Positions 36,666 through 47,028 of a stretch of DNA of 64,000 bases are shown here, piece after piece; position 1 is the stretch's first letter, and each line of letters begins with the position of its first letter. The stretch is from DATFVJ01 sp963727015 (GTDB lineage: Bacteria; Actinomycetota; Actinomycetes; Streptosporangiales; Streptosporangiaceae). The stretch is from the NCBI GenBank assembly GCA_963727015.1, contig CAVSEV010000015.1:186001-250000 (forward strand). Direction: 5' to 3'. The position numbers and the translations under genes are program-made. The notes beneath the pieces were generated by a model. The model saw nothing but the letters and a program-made list of their open reading frames with translations, was not told where the DNA came from and did not search any database.

Positions 36666-39600
36666 CTACTTCCGCAGGCGGAGGCCGCGCGGGGTGGGAT
36701 GGAATCCGGCGTCTCGCAGCGCCTGCGCCAGCGGTGACTCATAGACGCCCGCGCCATCGGCGCGCTCGACGGTGAGGCGCCCGAGCGCGCCCTCGCGGAC
36801 AGCGCGCGCCAGCGCCGACGCGGCCGGTCCGAGAATTTCCGGATCCTCGGTCCACGACAGCAGGGTGCGGCCGCCACGCTCGACGTAGAGCACCAGTCTC
36901 CCGTCGGCAAGTACGACCAGCGCGCCCGCCTTTCTGCCCGGTTTGTGCGCGCCCGCTGTCTCGTCCGGCCTGGCCGGCCACGCCAGAGCGGCTCCGTACG
37001 GGTTGGCCGGGTCAGCGGCGGCGAGTACCAGCGCGCGCAGGTCACTCGCGCCGCCGGTCGATCGCGACGGCTCAGCCCACCGTGCCTGCCCGGGGGGCGG
37101 CTCCCGGGATCCCCCCGGCCACTGCGCCTCCCCGGAGGGCGACTCCCCTGATGCCCCCGCTCGCATCGTCCGCATCCGGTCGACGGCTCCTGGCAGCGCG
37201 AACTGCGCCGCGCCCAGACCTTCCACGAAGTAGCCTCGCCTGCATCGGCCAGTCTCCTCGAGCGCACGCAGTACCGGGTACACGGCGGCGAACCCGCCCG
37301 GTACACGTTCCGCTGCCACGGCCCCGCGGGTCAGCACGCCGTACCGGTCCAGCAGGGTTTCTGCCAGCGCGTGCGCACGCCGCGTGGGATCGGTGTCACG
37401 CCCAGGCAGCAGGAACCAGCGCCCACTGACCGTTGGCGGCCCGGCGCGCGAGGGCATGGCGAGCCGGCCAGGACCCCGTCGCCTGCCTGAGATGCCTGAG
37501 ATGCGGCCAGGCCGTGCCACGGCTGGGCTGGCCCACCGGCTGCTGCCGTTCGAGCGTGTACCTGACGCTGTGGCCGACGAACCCTGCCGGTTCGCCGACC
37601 GGCCCGCGCCGAGCACGGTACGCAGCGGCGCGAGGGTGTCATTGCTGATCCGGCCCGCCCACACGAGGTCCCAGAGAGCCGTAGCAAGCGCTTGGTCGGT
37701 AAGTCCGTCAGCCCCGAGTTGTGGTTGAGCGGGGGAGGCAAGGGGTTGAGCCGGGGATGCGAGCGGCTGAGGGCGGGCCGCGGGGAGCTGAGCAGCGGAC
37801 GCGGGGGACTGAGCAGCGGACGCGGGGGACTGAGCAGCGGACGCGGGGGACTGAGCAGCGCTGGCGAGCTGAGAGGCGGATGCGCTGGCAAGGATCCCGG
37901 CGACCCGGTCCGCCAGCATCCTGAAGAACAGCGCTCCGCCGCCGTCGAGGGCCGCGAGCACCGCCTCGTGCACTGGCGTCATCGTGATCTCCGCGGGCTC
38001 GGGCAGCAGCAGCGGCGCCGTCTCGGCTGGCGCCAGCGTGACCCAGCCGTCGCCGCCAGGACGCGTCCCGCCTACCGAGCCTGCGCCCGCCCAGATGATC
38101 TCGCCGGCGGCAGTCAGTTCGTCAAGCATCGCCGGCGAGTAGCCGGCGACCCGGGACGGCAGCACCAGGGTTTCAAGCGCAGACGCCGGCAGCAACGCGC
38201 CCTGCAACTGCTCGACAGTGTCGAGCAAAGCATGCGGGCCGCCGCGCCGTACGCCCTGGTCGAGTCGCCGCACGTCCGCACTGGCGTAAGGTGCGCCAGG
38301 CTTGGCCGGCGTCCGCTCCGGCTGGGCGGACGGTGCGACCTGCTGCCAGGCGGGAAGCAGCCGCGCCAGGGCCTCGGGCGGCGACGGCTCGGCCTCTGCG
38401 CGTAGCCGGGCGAGCGAGCGGCGGCGAAGCAACCGCAGGATGCCGGAGTCGCACCACTCGGTACCACGGCCACCCGGCCTGAACTCCCCCTCGGCCACCC
38501 GGCCGTCGGCGGCAAGCCGCTGCAGCGTACCGGTCACCACGGCGACGCCGAGCCCGTACCTGGTGGCCGGGCCGGCCGCGCTGAACGGGCCGTGCGTCCG
38601 CGCGTAGCGGGCGACCAGATCGCCGAGCGGATCTGCGACAGGCTCGGTGAAAGCCTCCGGTATGCCGACCGGCAGCGGTACACCAAGCGCGTCACGAAGT
38701 CGGCCGGCGTCCTCAGCCGCCGCCCAGCAGCTCGTGCCAGCGACCCGCACCTGGATGGCCCGCCGCGTGGCTTCGAGTTCGGCGAGCCATCCGGCCACAG
38801 AACCGGGATAGGTGCACCGCGCCGTTACCTCATCGGCCGACAGCGGGCCTGCCTCACGCAGCAGGTCCGCGACGCCTTCCAGGCCGCGGGCCTGGCGCCC
38901 CGCCGCCAGCCGCTGTGCCTCCCGCTCCGCTTCCTCGATCACCTCTGGATCGAGCAACTCGCGCAGTTCCGCCTGGCCGAGCAGTTCGGCCAGCAGCACC
39001 GAGTCGAGCGTGAGGGCCTGCGCACGCCGCTCGGCCAGCGGCGAATCTCCCTCATACATGAACGCGCCCACGTACGCCAGCAGCAGCGAGCGTGCGAACG
39101 GCGATGCCATCGCGGTCTCGGCTTCTGTGATCCGCACCTTGCGGCCTGCGATGTCGCGCATCAGGCCGGTCAGGGCAGGCATGTCGAAGACATCCTGCAG
39201 GCACTCCCTGACAGTCTCCAGCACAATAGGAAAGGTGCTGTACTGGCTGGCCACTGCGAGCAGCTGGGCGGAACGCTGGCGCTGCTGCCATAGCGGCGTG
39301 CGCCGGTCAGGACGGCGTCGTGGCAGCAGCAGCGCCCGGGCCGCGCATTCGCGGAAACGCGAGGCAAGCAGGGCGGAACCGCCGAGCTCCGCCGTGACCA
39401 GCTGCTCCATCTCGTCCGGATCGAAAAGGACGATGTCGGGCGGCGGCGGCTCGTCGGTGTCAGGGATGCGCAGCACGATCCCGTCGTCAGCGTGCAACGC
39501 CTGTACATCCATGTCGCCGTAGCGTTCGCGCAACCGGCTCGCGATGGCAAGCGCCCACGGGGCGTGCACGCGGGCCCCGTACGGGCTGTGCAGGACCATC

Positions 39601-41963
39601 CGCCAGTCGCCGAGTTCGTCCCTGAAGCGTTCGACGACCAGCGTGCGGTCGTCTGGCACGCAGCCGGTGGCTTGGCGCTGTTCCGCCAGGTAGCTCACGA
39701 GATTGCCCGCTGCGTACCCGTCAAGTCCGGCGGCGCGCGCCCGTGCCGTGGCGGCTGCGGGCTCCATCGCCGCGAGTTCGCGGCAGAACCCGCCGATGGC
39801 GCGGCCAAGCTCGGCCGGCCGCCCTGGCGCGTCGCCGTGCCAGAACGGGAGCTTGCCCGGCTGCCCGGGAGCGGGCGAGACAAGAACGCGGTCGGCGGTT
39901 ATGTCCTCGATCCGCCACGAGCTCGCGCCGAGCACGAACACGTCGCCGGCCCGCGACTCGTACACCATCTCCTCGTCCAGTTCGCCCACCCGCGACGACT
40001 GGCGGCCGGCCAGGAACACCCCGAACAGCCCACGGTCCGGTATCGTGCCACCGCTGGTGACGGCCAGCCGCTGCCCTCCCGGCCTGCCCCGCAGCGTGCC
40101 GGTCACCCTGTCCCACACCAGCCGCGGCCGCAGCTCGGCGAACTGCTCGCTCGGGTAACGCCCGGCGAGCATGTCAAGCACCGCTTCCAGGACCTGTCTC
40201 GACAAAGTCCCGAACGGCTGCGCCCTGCGAACCACTCGTTCGAGCGCGTCAACCTGCCAGTCGTCCATCGCGGTCATCGCCACGATCTGTTGTGCGAGCA
40301 CGTCGAGCGGGTTGCGCGGGCAGTGGAGTTCCTCGATCTCGCCGGCCCGCATCCGTTCGGCCGTCACGGCCGCCTGCACCAGATCGCCGCGGTACTTGGG
40401 GAAGATCACGCCACGGGACACCTCGCCGACCTGATGGCCAGCCCGGCCCACCCGCTGCAGCCCGCTCGCGACCGAGGGCGGCGACTCCACCTGAATGACC
40501 AGGTCCACCGCGCCCATGTCGATGCCGAGTTCCAGGCTGGAGGTGGCGACCACGGCGGGCAGCCGCCCCGCCTTGAGCGCCTCCTCGATCTGGGCCCGTT
40601 CTGATTTCGAGACCGAGCCGTGGTGGGCCCTCACCACCTCGGCGGGTGCGCCGCGCGCGGCGCCGGCCTGAGCCATCACCTGGGCAGGTGGCGGGACGGG
40701 CCCGCCCGCGGGCACAGAAATCGCGGCCGGCGCGGCCTCCACGGCCCGCTCGTAGGCGAGTTCGTTGAGCGCGGCGCAGAGCCGTTCTGAAAGGCGGCGC
40801 GAGTTCGCGAACACGATCGTGGCGCGGTGCCGCTCGATCAGGTCGAGCACCCGCTCCTCGACATGCGGCCAGATCGAGCGCCGCCCAGCGTCCCTATGGC
40901 CCGCATCAAGGCCCGGATCACCATGCACCGGATCGGCAGAGCCAGTATCAGCAAACCCAGTATCAGCAAACCCAGTATCAGCAAACCCAGTCTCTGCAAG
41001 CCCGGCGCCTGCCTTGCCGGTGGCAACCAGCCCCGGATCAGCGGCGCCCATCGGGAACCCGGTATGTCGCGCGGGGCCGAGTTCGGTCATGTCCTCGACC
41101 GGCACCACGATCTCAAGGTCAAGCCGTTTCTCGTGCGGCGGGGCAGCGATCGCCACCTGGCGATCGCCAGCAAGGAACGCGGCGACCTCTGCGGGTGGGC
41201 GCACCGTCGCCGACAATCCGATGCGCTGTGCTGGTTGGACCGATGCGCGCCCGTCCTGAACTGTTGCCTGCACGTCCGCGGTACCGCCGCCTGCGCAGCC
41301 GTTAGGGATCCTGAGCGCGTCCAGCCGTTCGAGTGACAGCGCGAGGTGCGCACCGCGCTTATTCCCCGCGAGCGCGTGTACCTCGTCCACGATCACGGTC
41401 TGCACGCTGCGCAGCGCCTCCCTCGCACGCGAGGTGAGCAGCAGGAACAGCGACTCAGGCGTCGTGATCAGGATGTCAGGTGGGCTGCCAGCGAGCCGTC
41501 GCCTCTCGTCCGCCGCTGTGTCCCCTGAGCGCACCGCCACCTTGATGCTCGGCTCAGGCACGCCGAGGCGGTGGGCCGCCTGGCGCAGGCCAGCCAGCGG
41601 CGCGCGCAGGTTGCGCTCGATGTCGACAGCAAGTGCCTTGAGCGGCGAGACATAAAGCACGCGGCAGCGGCGCGCTGGATCGTCGGGCACTGGCGCCGCG
41701 GCGAGCCTGTCCAGGGCCCAGAGGAAGGCAGCGAGCGTCTTGCCGGACCCGGTCGGGGCGATGACGAGGGTGTGCTTGCCGCTGCTGATCGATTCCCATG
41801 CCTGCACCTGCGCGGGCGTGGGTGCGGCGAAAGCGCCCGCGAACCAGGCACGGGTGACCTCGGAGAAGCACCCAAGCGGGTCACCCGTCTGGTAGCCGGT
41901 CTGGTCACCCGTCTGGCCCTGGGGCGGCTTCCCAGACCGGCCGGCGGTAGCTGTGGCAGGCAT
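36666..41963 (-). CDS. lhr: Lhr-family ATP-dependent helicase, unusually long
   Basis: About 1765 residues from ATG 41963 (MPATATAGRSG); the frame is open to 42134. Superfamily 2 helicase core at the N-terminus: APTGSGKTLAAFLWALDRL (Walker A), VIVDEVHALAGNKRG (DEVH box), LVIQVESPPSVASGLQRVG and RAGHQVGEVSRG (motif VI). The Lhr winged-helix, beta-barrel and C-terminal domains follow. Lhr proteins unwind RNA:DNA hybrids in repair. Usual length is near 1500; the excess comes from repeat-encoded inserts, GFADTGFADTGFADTG (about 40940-41000) and SAAQSPASAAQSPASAAQ (about 37740-37870), and other low-complexity linkers. Confidence 0.93.
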   Translation of the reverse strand: MPATATAGRSGKPPQGQTGDQTGYQTGDPLGCFSEVTRAWFAGAFAAPTPAQVQAWESISSGKHTLVIAPTGSGKTLAAFLWALDRLAAAPVPDDPARRCRVLYVSPLKALAVDIERNLRAPLAGLRQAAHRLGVPEPSIKVAVRSGDTAADERRRLAGSPPDILITTPESLFLLLTSRAREALRSVQTVIVDEVHALAGNKRGAHLALSLERLDALRIPNGCAGGGTADVQATVQDGRASVQPAQRIGLSATVRPPAEVAAFLAGDRQVAIAAPPHEKRLDLEIVVPVEDMTELGPARHTGFPMGAADPGLVATGKAGAGLAETGFADTGFADTGFADTGSADPVHGDPGLDAGHRDAGRRSIWPHVEERVLDLIERHRATIVFANSRRLSERLCAALNELAYERAVEAAPAAISVPAGGPVPPPAQVMAQAGAARGAPAEVVRAHHGSVSKSERAQIEEALKAGRLPAVVATSSLELGIDMGAVDLVIQVESPPSVASGLQRVGRAGHQVGEVSRGVIFPKYRGDLVQAAVTAERMRAGEIEELHCPRNPLDVLAQQIVAMTAMDDWQVDALERVVRRAQPFGTLSRQVLEAVLDMLAGRYPSEQFAELRPRLVWDRVTGTLRGRPGGQRLAVTSGGTIPDRGLFGVFLAGRQSSRVGELDEEMVYESRAGDVFVLGASSWRIEDITADRVLVSPAPGQPGKLPFWHGDAPGRPAELGRAIGGFCRELAAMEPAAATARARAAGLDGYAAGNLVSYLAEQRQATGCVPDDRTLVVERFRDELGDWRMVLHSPYGARVHAPWALAIASRLRERYGDMDVQALHADDGIVLRIPDTDEPPPPDIVLFDPDEMEQLVTAELGGSALLASRFRECAARALLLPRRRPDRRTPLWQQRQRSAQLLAVASQYSTFPIVLETVRECLQDVFDMPALTGLMRDIAGRKVRITEAETAMASPFARSLLLAYVGAFMYEGDSPLAERRAQALTLDSVLLAELLGQAELRELLDPEVIEEAEREAQRLAAGRQARGLEGVADLLREAGPLSADEVTARCTYPGSVAGWLAELEATRRAIQVRVAGTSCWAAAEDAGRLRDALGVPLPVGIPEAFTEPVADPLGDLVARYARTHGPFSAAGPATRYGLGVAVVTGTLQRLAADGRVAEGEFRPGGRGTEWCDSGILRLLRRRSLARLRAEAEPSPPEALARLLPAWQQVAPSAQPERTPAKPGAPYASADVRRLDQGVRRGGPHALLDTVEQLQGALLPASALETLVLPSRVAGYSPAMLDELTAAGEIIWAGAGSVGGTRPGGDGWVTLAPAETAPLLLPEPAEITMTPVHEAVLAALDGGGALFFRMLADRVAGILASASASQLASAAQSPASAAQSPASAAQSPASAAQLPAARPQPLASPAQPLASPAQPQLGADGLTDQALATALWDLVWAGRISNDTLAPLRTVLGAGRSANRQGSSATASGTRSNGSSRWASPAVARPGRISGISGRRRGPGRLAMPSRAGPPTVSGRWFLLPGRDTDPTRRAHALAETLLDRYGVLTRGAVAAERVPGGFAAVYPVLRALEETGRCRRGYFVEGLGAAQFALPGAVDRMRTMRAGASGESPSGEAQWPGGSREPPPGQARWAEPSRSTGGASDLRALVLAAADPANPYGAALAWPARPDETAGAHKPGRKAGALVVLADGRLVLYVERGGRTLLSWTEDPEILGPAASALARAVREGALGRLTVERADGAGVYESPLAQALRDAGFHPTPRGLRLRK

Positions 41964-42349
41964 GTACCCATCCTGCCTCGTGCCACTGACAATCTCGGAC
42001 ACTCTGCCGGTCGGCCGCCCGGCAGACAACCCGCCCATCGCGCGTACATCACCCGCCAGTGGTCTCCTCAGCAGTGCTGTGGAGATCAGTGTGGGCGGCC
42101 CGAACCGGATTGGTTCACCTTCGGCAGGCAGCATGAGCCGGGTCCCTGTGATCGCCGGAAGCCTGGTCGCCCCGGCGGCGGCGGACGCCTATAACGCAAC
42201 ATTCAGGAAACAATCGCGTGATTGGCACATCTTTCGGCCGAGCATGGCGTCTATAACGTGTGATGGTTTCTTGCCGGGTCCGCTGAGCGGAGCTGGAGGA
42301 TCTGCACGGCTTCGCCTCGGCTGGCACCGAGCCTGGCGTCAGGCAAGCC

Positions 42350-42426
42350 CAGACGTCTGATTGACCAGACGTCCGATTGACCAGACGTCCGATTGACCAG
42401 ACGTCCGATTGACCAGACGTCCGATT
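42350..42426 (+). repeat. 16-bp tandem repeat directly upstream of a secreted protein gene
   Basis: Four exact units GACCAGACGTCCGATT begin at 42363, 42379, 42395 and 42411, with a diverged copy at 42350-42362 containing the palindrome CAGACGTCTG. The array ends 11 bases before the ATG at 42438, and the ribosome site (GAGGAG) is at its edge. Confidence 0.92.
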
Positions 42427-42437
42427 GAGGAGACCGC

Positions 42438-44822
42438 ATGCACCATCGCCTGGTTCGGCTGGCAACCGTCGCGGCTGGTCTGACCATCGCTGCGCTGGGG
42501 GCATGCGCCGCTTCGGCGGCATGCGCCGCTTCCGCGGCGGCGTTACCTGCCGGGACAATGGCGGGCTCGGCACCTGGCGCGCTCGCGGCATCGGCACGGC
42601 TCTTCGCACCTCGGATCAGTCCGGGCACCGCACCGCGAATGACGCCTGCTGCCGCGCCGCGAGCCGCATCTGGCACCCTCTCAAGGGCGGCGCCCCGCAC
42701 CGTTGTGCTCATCAATGGTGACAAGATCATCTCTGCGACAGCCCGTTCAGGTGGTGTCGTTAGCGCGCCCAGCGGAATCGGGGGCGCGCTGCTCAACCTG
42801 CGCCTCGGCGGCAAGCACTACGAGATCCCAGCGGTGGCCCTGCCATACCTCGGCCGCGGCCTCGATCCCAGCTTGTTCGACCTGAATTCCCTGATCGGCA
42901 GCGAGACCAGTGGCCGGTTGCTGGTGCGGGTGGGCTTTCAGGGGCGTCCGCCGGCCCTGCCGGGCGTGCGGGTCACTCACGAGGCCGCCGGGCTCGAAGA
43001 CGGCTACCTCACCGCATCCTCGGCGCGGCTGTTCGGTGTCGCGCTTACCCGTCAGTTCCGTGCGGATCACGCCCGCGGTCATTACGGCAGCGATGGTTTG
43101 TTCGGTCACGCAGTGGTCGTGAGCCGCGCGGGCGTCCTGCCGCACCAGGTAGCAAAACCCGCGTTCGTGATGCACACCCTCACTGTCACCGGGATCAACA
43201 CGGCTGGAAAGCCCGACGAGGGCGACGTCGTGTCGGTGTTCAACGCCGACAACAGCAAGCTGTTCGCCGACCCGGTTGAATCGTTCAACGACTTCTTCCA
43301 TGGCTCGGCCAAATTCAGCGTGCCCGTGGGGCATTACTGGGCGGTCGGCATGTTCTTCGGCCTTCCGCCGCATCCCGCGCTGCGGCTCGTAGTCCTGCCG
43401 CAGTTCACAGTGGGCCGGACGACGAGCGTTCGCGTCGACGAGCGCACGGCGACCAGCGAGATCACGATGGCGACGCCGCGGCGCGCGGTCCCTCAGTGGC
43501 TCAGTATCGAGCTTCGCCGCTCGAGTCCGGCCGGCTTCGCTCTGCCGTACTCGGCCACGGTTCAAGGACTGCCGCTCTGGACCAATACGACGAGCAAGCG
43601 GCCCACCGTCGGAGGGCTCCAGACGTTCACCGATGGATTGCTCACCTCGCCGAGCGGTCAGGCCACGCCCTACGAATATAATCTCGCATTCGCGGGGCCC
43701 AGCGGGATTGTCCCGCCGCAGCACTTCGCCGTGCGAGCCGCGAACACAGCCCGTGTCGACGCCCGCTACTACTCGGCCGTGTCAATGACAGGCCAGTTCG
43801 GCCGGGCCGGTCTGTTCCCCGCTCAGCTGCGGGATGGCTTCGTCTTCGTCAACTCCGTTCCGCTGAAGCTGCCCGAGCGGCGGATCGAGTACACGAGTGT
43901 CGGCACCGGACTGCTGTGGACGGCCGTTCTCACGACCAGCGCGGGCGACTTTCTGCAGAACGACGGCTTCCGCCAGTACCACGCTCGTCAGCGGGCACGC
44001 GAGGACTGGAACCGCTACCCGCTCCATGTTGGTGTCAATGCGGACCTGCTCGGCGCCGCCAACCCCTTCGTCCTGCCGCCTTCTGCCGGTCGCGCAGGCG
44101 ACACGCTATCGATCGATATGACGCCATTCAGCGACAACCTGCCCGGTCACGCGGGCAACGGGTTCGCGCCCGACATCGGCGGTGCCAAGATTTCCGGCGG
44201 CTTCGAGATCGACCAGAACGGTAAGAAGATCGCCGCCGCGAAGGTGGTTGAGCCGGCGCCGCCTGACCTGTTCATTCCCGCCGTCAGGCTCAGCGCCAGG
44301 CCTTCGGTCATCAGGCTGGTCCTGACCGCGGCGAGGAACGGGAGGCAGTATCCGTTGTCGACGAGCAGCCAGACCATCTGGACCTGGCATTCTTCGCATG
44401 AGGCGGGCACCACGCTGCCGGCCGGGTGGACGTGCGCGTCGACCTTCCTCACCGGCGTCCTGAGCCACGATTGTGCGGCTGAACCGCTGCTGACGCTGCA
44501 GTATGCGGTCGGCGGGCTCGCGCTCGATGGCTCCGCTGCGGCCGGGCCGCAGGTACTCGACGTGTCGGCGGGCCATCTCCAGCTTGCGCACGACGCCAAG
44601 ATCACCGGCGCGACCGTGGCCGCGTCGTTCGACGACGGGAAGACCTGGCATCCGGCGAGCGTCGGCCGCCGCCAGGGCCGCGGCGACTTCCGCGCCGTGT
44701 TCACCGCTCCGCCACCAGGATCGGGCAAAGCCGGCTATGTCGCGCTGCGGATAACCGCGACGGATGCGGCCGGCGGGGCGATCGAGGAAACCATCACCCG
44801 CGCCTACAAGATCGCGCCCTGA
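42438..44822 (+). CDS. Secreted protein resembling a subtilase prodomain plus C-terminal domains, no protease core seen
   Basis: 794 residues with an Ala-rich signal peptide (LVRLATVAAGLTIAALGACA). The N-terminal part RTVVLINGDKI..., YEIPAVALPYLGRGLDPSLF and DLNSLI resembles the propeptide region of long Streptomyces S8 peptidases. The Asp, His and Ser motifs of S8 are absent. The rest is beta-rich with unknown domains, a Cys pair (WTCASTF, LSHDCAAE) and a C-terminal FDDGKTWHPASV unit. It is followed 22 bases later by a sedolisin gene, so the pair may act together outside the cell. Function unknown. Confidence 0.72.
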   Translation: MHHRLVRLATVAAGLTIAALGACAASAACAASAAALPAGTMAGSAPGALAASARLFAPRISPGTAPRMTPAAAPRAASGTLSRAAPRTVVLINGDKIISATARSGGVVSAPSGIGGALLNLRLGGKHYEIPAVALPYLGRGLDPSLFDLNSLIGSETSGRLLVRVGFQGRPPALPGVRVTHEAAGLEDGYLTASSARLFGVALTRQFRADHARGHYGSDGLFGHAVVVSRAGVLPHQVAKPAFVMHTLTVTGINTAGKPDEGDVVSVFNADNSKLFADPVESFNDFFHGSAKFSVPVGHYWAVGMFFGLPPHPALRLVVLPQFTVGRTTSVRVDERTATSEITMATPRRAVPQWLSIELRRSSPAGFALPYSATVQGLPLWTNTTSKRPTVGGLQTFTDGLLTSPSGQATPYEYNLAFAGPSGIVPPQHFAVRAANTARVDARYYSAVSMTGQFGRAGLFPAQLRDGFVFVNSVPLKLPERRIEYTSVGTGLLWTAVLTTSAGDFLQNDGFRQYHARQRAREDWNRYPLHVGVNADLLGAANPFVLPPSAGRAGDTLSIDMTPFSDNLPGHAGNGFAPDIGGAKISGGFEIDQNGKKIAAAKVVEPAPPDLFIPAVRLSARPSVIRLVLTAARNGRQYPLSTSSQTIWTWHSSHEAGTTLPAGWTCASTFLTGVLSHDCAAEPLLTLQYAVGGLALDGSAAAGPQVLDVSAGHLQLAHDAKITGATVAASFDDGKTWHPASVGRRQGRGDFRAVFTAPPPGSGKAGYVALRITATDAAGGAIEETITRAYKIAP

Positions 44823-44844
44823 GCCGAGCCGAGGGAGTAAGCCC

Positions 44845-46182
44845 ATGAACGTACGCAGGCTCAGCACGGCGCTCGGCATGCCCCGCGCCACGCTGCGCGC
44901 GGCGGCAGCCGCGACGGCCGCAGCAGCGATCATGATCGGAACAGCAGGTTTAGGCACGGCCGGTATGGCCGGTGCGGCCGCCGCGGCCGCAGGCGCCGGG
45001 TCGACGGGTGCTACCACGTTGGCCGGTGGCGCGATGCCCGGCCAGGCGTCAGCTCCCGCGCCGGAGCCGGCTTGCCCGCCGGTGGCGCCGCGTTTCGCAC
45101 GCTGCCTGACGCTTTTCACCCCGCAGGTGGCGGTGAACAGGGCACTTGCCGCCCGCGGCGCACGTGCCGCCGGCCCTGCGGCGAAGCCGCAGGGCTGGGG
45201 CGCGAAGAGTATCGAGGCGGCCTACAAGCTTCCTGTCGGCCGCAGATCTCGCGTCCTGGTCGCGGTGGTCGACGCCTTCGGCGACCGGAACCTGGCGCAC
45301 GACCTGGGTGTTTACCGCAAGCAGTACGGCTTGCCCGGATGCGGCGCGGCGAGCGGATGCCTGCGCAAGGTCAACCAGACGGGTAAGGCGTCGCCGCTGC
45401 CGCCGACCGATTCAGGCTGGGAGATCGAGACGACCCTGGACGCCTCGATGGTCTCCGCCGCCTGCCCGTACTGCAAGATCCTGGTCGTGCAGGCCAATAG
45501 CGACAGGATCGCCGACCTCGCTGCAGCCGAGGACACTGCGGTCCGTCTCGGTGCGAAGGCGGTGTCCAACAGCTGGGGCTCGCGCGAGGATGGCCTCACG
45601 CTGACGTACGCGAAGCACTTCAGCCACCGCGGCCATGTGATCACCGTCTCCTCTGGAGACGCTGGGTTCACCGCGGTGTCGTTCCCTGCCAACCTGGCGA
45701 CGGTCACCGCGGTGGGCGGCACCCAACTGGCCCAGGCACACAACAAACGCGGCTGGAACGAGCGGGTTTGGAACGATCCATCCGGCGGTGCGGGAAGCAG
45801 CGGCTGTTCCGCGTACGTCCGTAAGCCTGCATGGCAGCACGACAGGCACTGCGCGATGCGCACCGTTGCCGATGTCTCTGCGGTCGCGAGCGACGTGGCC
45901 ATGTATAACGCAGACGCGGGCGGGTGGATCAGCGTCGAGGGCACGAGCGCGTCCGCGCCGCTGATCGCGGGGGTCTATGCGCTGGCAGGCAATGCGGCCA
46001 AGGCGCCGCCTGGCTACCCGTACCGGCACGCCCGATCCTTGTTCGACATCGTCTCGGGCAACAACGACTGGTTCAACGGCACGAATGGCGCCGCGTGCGG
46101 TTTCGACTACCTGTGTGTCGCCAAGAAGGGTTACGACGCGCCCACTGGCCTCGGCACGCCTGACGGCACCGCGGCCTTCTGA
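44845..46182 (+). CDS. Secreted S53 family (sedolisin-like) serine carboxyl peptidase
   Basis: 445 residues. ATG 44845 has GAGGGAG 7 bases upstream; an Ala-rich signal peptide follows. Catalytic residues: Glu and Asp in WEIETTLDASMVSAACPYC, the oxyanion Asp in SSGDAGF, and the Ser in GTSASAPLIAG. LPTD-type propeptide is short (about 95 residues), as in the kumamolisin-like short forms. Such enzymes are active at low pH. It lies in operon with the preceding secreted protein and ends at a hairpin. Confidence 0.9.
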   Translation: MNVRRLSTALGMPRATLRAAAAATAAAAIMIGTAGLGTAGMAGAAAAAAGAGSTGATTLAGGAMPGQASAPAPEPACPPVAPRFARCLTLFTPQVAVNRALAARGARAAGPAAKPQGWGAKSIEAAYKLPVGRRSRVLVAVVDAFGDRNLAHDLGVYRKQYGLPGCGAASGCLRKVNQTGKASPLPPTDSGWEIETTLDASMVSAACPYCKILVVQANSDRIADLAAAEDTAVRLGAKAVSNSWGSREDGLTLTYAKHFSHRGHVITVSSGDAGFTAVSFPANLATVTAVGGTQLAQAHNKRGWNERVWNDPSGGAGSSGCSAYVRKPAWQHDRHCAMRTVADVSAVASDVAMYNADAGGWISVEGTSASAPLIAGVYALAGNAAKAPPGYPYRHARSLFDIVSGNNDWFNGTNGAACGFDYLCVAKKGYDAPTGLGTPDGTAAF

Positions 46183-46187
46183 GCCGC

Positions 46188-46220
46188 CCCGGCCGGTCGG
46201 CAGGTGGACGCCCGGCCGGG
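46188..46220 (+). terminator. Hairpin after the S53 peptidase gene
   Basis: Arms CCCGGCCGG (46188-46196) and CCGGCCGGG (46212-46220), starting 6 bases after the stop. Confidence 0.5.
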
Positions 46221-46256
46221 TGCGTTAGCGGGGAAAGGGGCGGTAGCCTGACCCGC

Positions 46257-46451
46257 GTGCGGCTCACTGTCTTCTGGGAGCGGATGAACACGCAGTTCGG
46301 TGCGGGCTACGCGGACAGTGTGGCTATGGACTTCGTGTTCGCGAGTCTCGGCGGGCGCACCATCACTCAGGCACTCGCGGAGGGCGAAGACGCCAAAACG
46401 GTCTGGCGTGCGGTGTGTGAAACGTTCCAAGTTCCAGAACGGCTGCGCTGA
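46257..46451 (+). CDS. DUF3046 protein
   Basis: 64 residues beginning MRLTVFWERMNTQFGAGYAD and ending VWRAVCETFQVPERLR, matching DUF3046 over its whole length. In most actinomycetes this tiny gene lies just upstream of recA. Here 3.5 kb separate the two, because a hydrolase/TetR pair and a HipA/DUF3037 pair are inserted. Function unknown. GTG start; AAAGGGG is 10-16 bases upstream. Confidence 0.9.
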   Translation: MRLTVFWERMNTQFGAGYADSVAMDFVFASLGGRTITQALAEGEDAKTVWRAVCETFQVPERLR

Positions 46452-46457
46452 GTTCCG

Positions 46458-47028
46458 TTATCCGCAGGTGGCGCAAGTCCGCAGGCCGGCCACGACCATG
46501 CAGACGAGACGCTGGTGCGTGACGTCCGTCTGCTGCGGAAGCCCGAACCCGCCTGCGATCTGCAGCGCCGCGAATCCATGCATCGTGGCCCGGATGCAGC
46601 GGGCGGCGTGGATCGCTTCCGATCCGTCGATGCCGTAGCCACGTAGCACGGCAAGCACGATGTCAGCAAGTTGCTGGCCGGCGGCGGCGAGGCGCGGGTC
46701 ATCGCCTGGCTGCTGCGGGAACAGGGCGTAACGGTTCGGGTGCTGGGTGGCGTACGTGTGGTAGGCGAGCATGAGGGCCGCGACCGCGTCGTCGCCGCTG
46801 CGGCCGAGGATCGCGTGCGGCGGCCGTGTCGGCGACTTCGCCAAGTATCCGCAGGCTCACCAGGCTCCGCAGCGCGGCGAGGCTGTCCACGTGCTTGTAG
46901 AGAGAAGGGGCGGCGACACCCGTGCGGGCCGCGACGTTAGCCAGCGTGAGCGCGCCCGGCCCGCGTTCGTCAACGAGGGCGGTGGCGGCATCCACCACCG
47001 AGCTCGTGGACAAACCTGCTCTAGGCAC
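46458..47028 (-). pseudogene. TetR-family regulator interrupted by a frameshift
   Basis: From GTG/ATG at 47028 the N-terminal HTH is intact (ATALVDERGPGALTLANVAA, GVAAPSLYKHVDSLAALRSL). Near 46840 the match moves to another frame, where AILGRSGDDAVAALMLAYH and YALFPQQPGDDPRLAAAG continue a WHG-type TetR C-terminal domain to 46458. One extra base (or two missing) explains it. The first codons overlap the end of the hydrolase gene, so both form one minus-strand unit. Confidence 0.8.

Noticed and set aside
36026..36775. 250-codon plus-strand frame upstream of the lhr end
   Set aside because: Its middle is a 16-bp array and its end is antisense to lhr.
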